Shown here one piece after another: positions 59,602 through 64,000 of a stretch of DNA of 64,000 nucleotides (positions within the stretch are counted from its first letter, which is position 1; every line of letters begins with the position of its first letter). The notes beneath the pieces were generated by a model. The model was given only the letters and a program-made list of their open reading frames with translations. It did not search any database and had not been told where the DNA came from. The stretch comes from Daejeonella sp. (lineage in GTDB: Bacteria > Bacteroidota > Bacteroidia > Sphingobacteriales > Sphingobacteriaceae). The DNA is taken from assembly GCF_030695525.1 (NCBI RefSeq), contig NZ_JAUYSS010000047.1, positions 186,001 through 250,000 on the forward strand, given 5' to 3'. The position numbers and the translations under genes are program-made.

Positions 59602-60177
59602 ATGATTCAACAATTTCCGCCAATTATTCTGGCTTCCAAATCACCACGCAGACAAGAGCTGCTAAAACTGATGGGATTTGATTTTCAGGTTGTTCTGAGA
59701 GAGGTGGATGAAAGTTATCCTCCTGGACTTTCACCTTCTGAAATTGCAGTTTACATTTCCGAAAAGAAAGCAAAAGCCTTCGATCTTCTGATTGAAAATG
59801 AAATTGTGATTACAGCAGACACAATTGTCTCGCTTGACGGTCACATTATGGGTAAACCCGAAAATGAAGACCATGCATTTGAGATCCTTTCGGCATTATC
59901 AGGGAAGAGACATGAAGTGATTACAGGAGTCAGCCTGCTCAAAAATCATAAGGTCAGTAGTTTCTATGAGCTTACAGATGTGTTCTTTAAGCAAATCAGT
60001 GCTGAACAAATCCGTTATTATATTAGCACCTGTCAGCCTATGGATAAGGCAGGGGCTTATGGAATTCAGGAATGGATCGGACTGGTAGCAGTTGAGCGGA
60101 TCAATGGCTCATACAGCAATGTGGTAGGCCTTCCTACCCATCGTCTTTACACAGAGCTGTGTAAGTTATCTGAATAA
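59602..60177 (+). CDS. maf: Maf-family nucleotide pyrophosphatase (YhdE-like)
   Basis: A 191-residue enzyme. The signature IILASKSPRRQELLKLMG (residues 8-25) binds the nucleotide phosphates; ITADTIVSLDG and SGKRHEVITGVSLL follow, with the catalytic Asp in the TADTIV block; YYISTCQPMDKAGAYGIQEW near the end is the standard C-terminal motif. It hydrolyses dTTP, UTP and modified nucleotides to monophosphates and is linked to septum arrest in some bacteria. I chose ATG 59602; a TTG at 59584 is possible but lies in the promoter box. It converges with a Ppx/GppA gene only 3 bases away. Confidence 0.92.
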   Translation: MIQQFPPIILASKSPRRQELLKLMGFDFQVVLREVDESYPPGLSPSEIAVYISEKKAKAFDLLIENEIVITADTIVSLDGHIMGKPENEDHAFEILSALSGKRHEVITGVSLLKNHKVSSFYELTDVFFKQISAEQIRYYISTCQPMDKAGAYGIQEWIGLVAVERINGSYSNVVGLPTHRLYTELCKLSE

Positions 60178-60180
60178 TAA

Positions 60181-61104
60181 TCAGGTTATGTTTTTCAGGT
60201 ACTCAAACAGCAGGCCTTCTTTCAAGGAATAAGTTGACAATTTAAGTGATTTAAAGGCAAACTGATTCAGAACGTACTTTGTGATCAGGGTGGCCATTAC
60301 GATCATATCAACTCTGACAGGAATAATTGCAGGGTTACTGCTGCGCTCAGCATGTGTGCTTTTCAGTATCAGTGCTGATATCTTCGCAAAATCCTTCAAT
60401 TCAATCTTCAGTTCAGGATTTTCAAAACTTGCTTTAAATTGGGAATCAATGAGTGCAGCAAAAGTTTCAAACGCACCTGCAGAACCGATGAGAAGTTCAG
60501 GTTTATGAGTTTCGATCTGGGTTTTTAGCTCTGAAAGTTTGGTTGCCAGATATTTATTTAGTTTTATGATGTCGGCTTCAGAAATGGGATCTGAATGATG
60601 AAACTGTTCCATGAGGCGGGCAGCCCCAATGTCATAACTCCTTTTCCAGAATACCTCTTCCTTATTGCAGATGATAAATTCAACGCTTCCCCCACCAATG
60701 TCAATGATCAGGCATTTTTCATCTCCCATATTGATAGCAGCCCCGACACCAAGGTAAATTAGTTCAGCTTCCCGATCACCGGTAATGATTTCAGGAACAA
60801 TTCCTGTTTCTGATTTTATTATCTCCAAAAACTCTGCCCCGTTGCTGGCAGTCCTGACTGCTGATGTTGCCGCAGCCCTGACAAGCTTAACCTGATACAG
60901 ATCTATTGATTTTTTAAATTGTTTCACTGCTGAAAGTCCACGATCGAAAGCTGCCTCACTGATATAGCCTTTTTCGATTCCTCCCTCAGCTAATTTTACA
61001 GCAATGCTCTCTTCAAAAACAAGCACAGGCGCATTATCAATTATGTTTGCAATCAATAATTGAAAGGTATTCGTGCCGAGATCAAGGATAGCTATGGAAT
61101 TCAT
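60181..61104 (-). CDS. Ppx/GppA-family exopolyphosphatase-like phosphatase
   Basis: A 307-residue ASKHA-fold phosphatase. Motifs: IAILDLGTNTFQLLIAN (phosphate 1), ATSAVRTASNGAEFLE, the family block ITGDREAELIYLGVG and IIDIGGGSVEFI (phosphate 2), then SAGAFETFAAL. This is the short, two-domain form common in Bacteroidota; it hydrolyses polyphosphate and/or pppGpp, linking it to stress response and phosphate storage. No ppk gene is in the window. The gene is single, converges with maf, and has repeat sequence directly upstream. Confidence 0.9.
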   Translation of the reverse strand: MNSIAILDLGTNTFQLLIANIIDNAPVLVFEESIAVKLAEGGIEKGYISEAAFDRGLSAVKQFKKSIDLYQVKLVRAAATSAVRTASNGAEFLEIIKSETGIVPEIITGDREAELIYLGVGAAINMGDEKCLIIDIGGGSVEFIICNKEEVFWKRSYDIGAARLMEQFHHSDPISEADIIKLNKYLATKLSELKTQIETHKPELLIGSAGAFETFAALIDSQFKASFENPELKIELKDFAKISALILKSTHAERSSNPAIIPVRVDMIVMATLITKYVLNQFAFKSLKLSTYSLKEGLLFEYLKNIT

Positions 61105-61105
61105 T

Positions 61106-61252
61106 TTTTGGAGTTGTAAGTTATAAGAACCTTTAACTTTCTGCTTTAAGCCTTAAGCATTCCACTTTCAGCTTTATACTTTCAGCTCAAAGAACTAAAT
61201 TTCATCTTAACCAGTATTAATACTTACAACCTATAACTTACAACTTACAACT
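61106..61252. repeat. Inverted TTGTAAGTTATAAG-type repeats
   Basis: GAGTTGTAAGTTATAAG (61113-61129) and, inverted, TATAACTTACAACTTACAAC (61228-61247) flank a middle part with CTTTCAGCTTTATACTTTC. The two ends are reverse complements over about 12 bases, so the spacer could fold as a long hairpin between two minus-strand genes. Confidence 0.6.
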
Positions 61253-62556
61253 CACTCTTTATACATAAACCATTTCCCCAACTCAGCGAAGCTTACCTTT
61301 TTTCCATACATCAGAATTCCTACGCGGTAGATACGGGAGGCCACCCAGGTTGTAAAAATAAACCCGCCAATAAGTAAGGCGATAGATAAGGCAAGCTCCC
61401 AGTTTGGTACTCCGAAAGGTAATCTAACCATCATCGCGATGGGTGAGGTGAATGGAATAATACTCAACCAGAAGGAGAGGCTGCTATCGGGATTATTGAC
61501 AATAAAACTGAATGACATGATATAAGTAAACAGCAGTGGGAGGGTAATGGGCAGCATAAATTGTTGTGTTTCTGTATCACTGTCTACGGCAGATCCAACT
61601 GCCGCAAAAAGGGCGCTGTACAACATGTATCCACCAAGAAAGAAAATAATAAAGACCGGAAGGATATAAGTCCAGTTAACTGTTTGAACTGCCTTAATGA
61701 TATCCATTCCTGGGCCATCACTGCTTGCAACAGCAGCCTGTTTGCTCATTGGCATTTCAGATTGTATCTGTTCCATTTTGCCTTTAAATATGATCTGACT
61801 TGCCACGGTCATCAGTCCTATCGAAAGGGTGATCCAGAGCAGGAACTGTGTTAAACCCACCAATCCGATCCCTATAATCTTTCCCATCATCAACTGAAAC
61901 GGTTTGACAGATGAAATAACAACCTCAACGATTCTGCTGGTTTTTTCTTCAATAATTCCCCGCATTACCTGAATCCCATAAATGAAAAGTGACATATAAA
62001 TCAGAATTGCTGCTGCGAATCCAACTGCCATTGCTGCGCCCGAGCTGCTGTCTTTTTCACCTTCGAGGGTTAATTCTTTCGAAACGACAGATAATTTTGG
62101 TTTTATCTTATCAAGTGTAAGGGCATCAATCCCGGCATCAGCGAGAAGTTTGGTACGCATCTGATCGTTCAGCTGGCTTTCTATTGTGCTAATCACAGAA
62201 AGCCCTGCTTTTTTCTGAGAAAACATTTCAACAGTACCGCCGCTGGAAATATCAGAAGGAATATAAAGTACAAAAGCATCTTCGTTCTTAACCACCTTCA
62301 GCTTAGCCTCTGTCAGTGTGAGGTCTGATTTACTAAATGTTGCTGACTTTTTATCTTCGAGGCCTTTATTGAATATTCCGCTATCATCAATGACTTCGAC
62401 TGCCGGGATATTGTCGCCACCTTTAATTGATAGTGCAAATACCAGTGCGTACATCCCAATGATTAACAAAGGTACCAGAAAGGTCATGATCAGAAATGAC
62501 TTCTTTTTTACCCTGCTGAAATATTCTCTTTTTATAATGAGTAGAATCTTATTCAT
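61252..62556 (-). CDS. ABC-2 type transporter permease (NatB-like)
   Basis: A 434-residue membrane protein with one N-terminal span (about 20-42, FLIMTFLVPLLIIGMYALVF), a large extracytoplasmic domain (about 45-175), and five or six C-terminal spans. The cytoplasmic coupling region GIIEEKTSRIVEVVISSVKP with FQLMMGKIIGIGLVGLTQF is the typical ABC-2 permease motif of the NatB/YhaP family. With the ATPase encoded 8 bases upstream it forms an exporter; NatAB relatives extrude sodium or drugs, others act on peptides or lipids. The substrate cannot be inferred. The stop lies at the edge of a repeat. Confidence 0.9.
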   Translation of the reverse strand: MNKILLIIKREYFSRVKKKSFLIMTFLVPLLIIGMYALVFALSIKGGDNIPAVEVIDDSGIFNKGLEDKKSATFSKSDLTLTEAKLKVVKNEDAFVLYIPSDISSGGTVEMFSQKKAGLSVISTIESQLNDQMRTKLLADAGIDALTLDKIKPKLSVVSKELTLEGEKDSSSGAAMAVGFAAAILIYMSLFIYGIQVMRGIIEEKTSRIVEVVISSVKPFQLMMGKIIGIGLVGLTQFLLWITLSIGLMTVASQIIFKGKMEQIQSEMPMSKQAAVASSDGPGMDIIKAVQTVNWTYILPVFIIFFLGGYMLYSALFAAVGSAVDSDTETQQFMLPITLPLLFTYIMSFSFIVNNPDSSLSFWLSIIPFTSPIAMMVRLPFGVPNWELALSIALLIGGFIFTTWVASRIYRVGILMYGKKVSFAELGKWFMYKE

Positions 62557-62564
62557 TTTTCTGA

Positions 62565-63461
62565 TTAGTTTTTTACGTTTTGAATAAAAATATCGTTCAT
62601 ACTCGGCACAATCTCCGTCAGTTCGGTGACCAGAACTTGTGGGATTAAGAAGTTCAATACATCGTTTGAAGAATAACCCGGATTGATTTGAATGGTCAGA
62701 TGTGTGGCTTCATCATCTTTTTTCTCCTCTGTAATATTGAAAAGGGGTGTCTCCGCCGGATTCAGAATTCCTGAATAAGCTATTCTATAAGTATTATTTC
62801 TGTACAAATTCTTTATATCCTTCACCTTTCCATCAAGAATTTTCTTTGATTTATGGATCAGGGCAATGCTGTCACATAATTGCTCCACAGATTCCATCCG
62901 GTGGGTTGAAAAGATAATGGTAGCACCTTTTTGGTTTAATTCCAGGATTTCATGGGTTATTAACTGGGCATTCACGGGATCAAATCCGGAGAATGGTTCA
63001 TCCAGGATGATCAGTTCAGGATCATGAACTACGGTAGCGATAAATTGTACCTTTTGCTGCATACCTTTGCTCAAATCTTCTACCTTTTTATTCCACCAGC
63101 TCTGAATGCCCATTTTTTCAAACCAATATCTGATCCTTGCTGTGGCATCAACCTTTGATAAGCCCTTTAGCTGTGCCAGATAAAGCATTTGTTCACCAAT
63201 CTCCATTTTTTTATACAAGCCCCTTTCTTCGGGCAGGTATCCTATCTTAGAAATATGGGATGGATTGAGCTTTTCGCCATTCAATAATATTTCGCCCTGA
63301 TCTGGTGCGGTAATTTGATTGATGATTCGGATCAGTGAAGTTTTTCCGGCACCATTCGGGCCAAGCAATCCGAAAATTGAACCCTGTCCGATCTCAATCG
63401 ATACATTGTCTAAAGCCCTGTGATTAGCATATTGTTTAACTATATTTCTGATGCTCAGCAT
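62565..63461 (-). CDS. ABC transporter ATP-binding protein (NatA-like)
   Basis: A 298-residue ATPase. Walker A is GPNGAGKTSLIRI, the Q-loop lies near GYLPEERGLYKK, the signature is LSKGMQQKVQ, Walker B is LIILDEPFSGFDP, and the switch His is in FSTHRMESVE. The C-terminal 70 residues (DGKVKDIKNLYRNNTYRIAY onward) form a DUF4162-like extension, as in NatA/CcmA-type exporters. It lies 8 bases upstream of its permease gene on the same strand, so the two form one export operon. Confidence 0.95.
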   Translation of the reverse strand: MLSIRNIVKQYANHRALDNVSIEIGQGSIFGLLGPNGAGKTSLIRIINQITAPDQGEILLNGEKLNPSHISKIGYLPEERGLYKKMEIGEQMLYLAQLKGLSKVDATARIRYWFEKMGIQSWWNKKVEDLSKGMQQKVQFIATVVHDPELIILDEPFSGFDPVNAQLITHEILELNQKGATIIFSTHRMESVEQLCDSIALIHKSKKILDGKVKDIKNLYRNNTYRIAYSGILNPAETPLFNITEEKKDDEATHLTIQINPGYSSNDVLNFLIPQVLVTELTEIVPSMNDIFIQNVKN

Positions 63462-63596
63462 ATTGTTGGATTATTCATAATTAGAGTAGTTTCTGATGGT
63501 TTTGTTACATTTTTGTTTAGCACATTCTTGGTTAAAGAGAGGTTTTATAAATATTTTGAAGAAATTATACTTCCCTTTCAAAGCGTTTGCAAACCC

Positions 63597-64000
63597 TTAG
63601 TTATTGAGACCTAACCAATTTTGCAATTTTCTGTGTATCCCCTGTTTCTTGTCTGATCTTGATCTGCCAATAAGAAACCCATATGGTTTAAGCGGTGTCA
63701 CATGATCACAAATAATTTTGACAATTCCCAGCATTGGTATGGCGAGTATCATACCGGATATCCCCCATACAATCTCCATGAATACGATAATCAGAATGGT
63801 AAACAGTGGATTAATATTAACCTCAGAGCCTACAATTAATGGCTCAAGAAAATATGTTTGAATAAACTGAATCAGTAAATAGGTGATAACCACTCCAATA
63901 ATCATTCCGTCACTTCCACCCTGCGACATTACTGCCAGTACAGTAATGAAGGTACCTGTTAAGTTTCCAATGAAAGGCAAAATCTCCAGAAGTCCGCATA
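63597..64000 (-). CDS. AI-2E family transporter (partial, C-terminus)
   Basis: The last 134 or so codons of a membrane protein; the gene continues beyond the right edge, since the frame is open to base 64000. The visible part has GLLEILPFIGNLTGTFITVL, then SQGGSDGMIIGVVITYLLIQ, YFLEPLIVGSEVNINPL and MEIVWGISGMILAIPMLGIV with KIICDHV, which are the conserved C-terminal helices of the AI-2E/PerM/YdiK family. Members have been linked to autoinducer-2 export or to sodium/proton exchange. The basic tail (GRSRSDKKQGIHRKLQNW) is cytoplasmic. The specific role is unknown. Confidence 0.85.
   Translation of the reverse strand, partial: CGLLEILPFIGNLTGTFITVLAVMSQGGSDGMIIGVVITYLLIQFIQTYFLEPLIVGSEVNINPLFTILIIVFMEIVWGISGMILAIPMLGIVKIICDHVTPLKPYGFLIGRSRSDKKQGIHRKLQNWLGLNN

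Overview
The window looks like chromosomal DNA of a gliding-type Bacteroidota, probably of the Sphingobacteriales/Cytophagales group. Supporting signs are a gldC gene, the Bacteroidota -7 promoter box TAnnTTTG in front of several genes, very few Shine-Dalgarno sites, lipoprotein and 'RRDF' Tat-type leaders, a TonB-dependent receptor with an N-terminal carboxypeptidase-like domain, and a ccmB-ccmC-ccmD-gdhA-ccmE-ccmF gene order. I saw no rRNA, tRNA, CRISPR array, prophage or intact insertion sequence.

Region 1-13.3 kb is a sugar-oxidation and sugar-handling locus. On the minus strand a giant secreted fusion (ThuA, PQQ-type sugar dehydrogenase, PKD, cytochrome c, carbohydrate-binding-like domain) leads into a lipoprotein mutarotase, a Gfo/Idh dehydrogenase and a TIM-barrel sugar isomerase cut by the window edge. 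On the plus strand follow a NupG-like MFS transporter, an isomerase gene that has lost its middle in frame, a GMC dehydrogenase with its gluconate-dehydrogenase-subunit-3-like partner, and a Tat-exported Gfo/Idh protein. ThuA, GMC plus subunit 3 and Gfo/Idh together suggest glycoside 3-oxidation (3-keto-sugar) chemistry. A translationally coupled two-gene cassette of unknown function (second gene DUF1828/DUF1829-like) interrupts this locus at 10.3-11.6 kb.

Region 13.3-30.5 kb holds a LuxE-like acyl-adenylating protein, a penicillin-acylase-type hydrolase, a TonB receptor, glycogen and alpha-glucan genes (GH31, glgB), another Gfo/Idh gene, and a glycolytic unit pfkA - BadF-type kinase-like protein - gapA. 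A divergent NrtR/AraR-like Nudix regulator lies next to pfkA. The pfkA/regulator spacer and the gdhA promoter share an almost identical 23-nt sequence, so the regulator may control both.

Region 30.5-46 kb is mostly housekeeping: alkB, gldC, a DEAD-box helicase, pyrC, dinB, hscA, a TPR protein, ribE, a biotin carboxylase, threonine aldolase, and a fused trehalose-6-phosphate synthase/phosphatase facing a GH15 gene. Region 48-60 kb has a second BadF-family kinase, ogt, the cytochrome c maturation genes (with a CxxxY-type CcmE), a DUF2520 protein, ferredoxin, iscX, a KdsC-type phosphatase and maf. The end holds a Ppx/GppA phosphatase, a NatAB-like ABC exporter and a partial AI-2E transporter.

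The spacers are unusually rich in small repeats: two large palindromes, a REP-like TGCGGATC hairpin array that has grown into the 3' ends of two genes, a 65-nt element in two copies, low-complexity tracts, and a 203-bp MITE-like element with terminal inverted repeats and a 5-bp target duplication. Five genes carry a TAnnTTTG box only 3-5 nt before the start codon, which predicts leaderless mRNAs. Everything here was read by eye; alignments and counts are manual.
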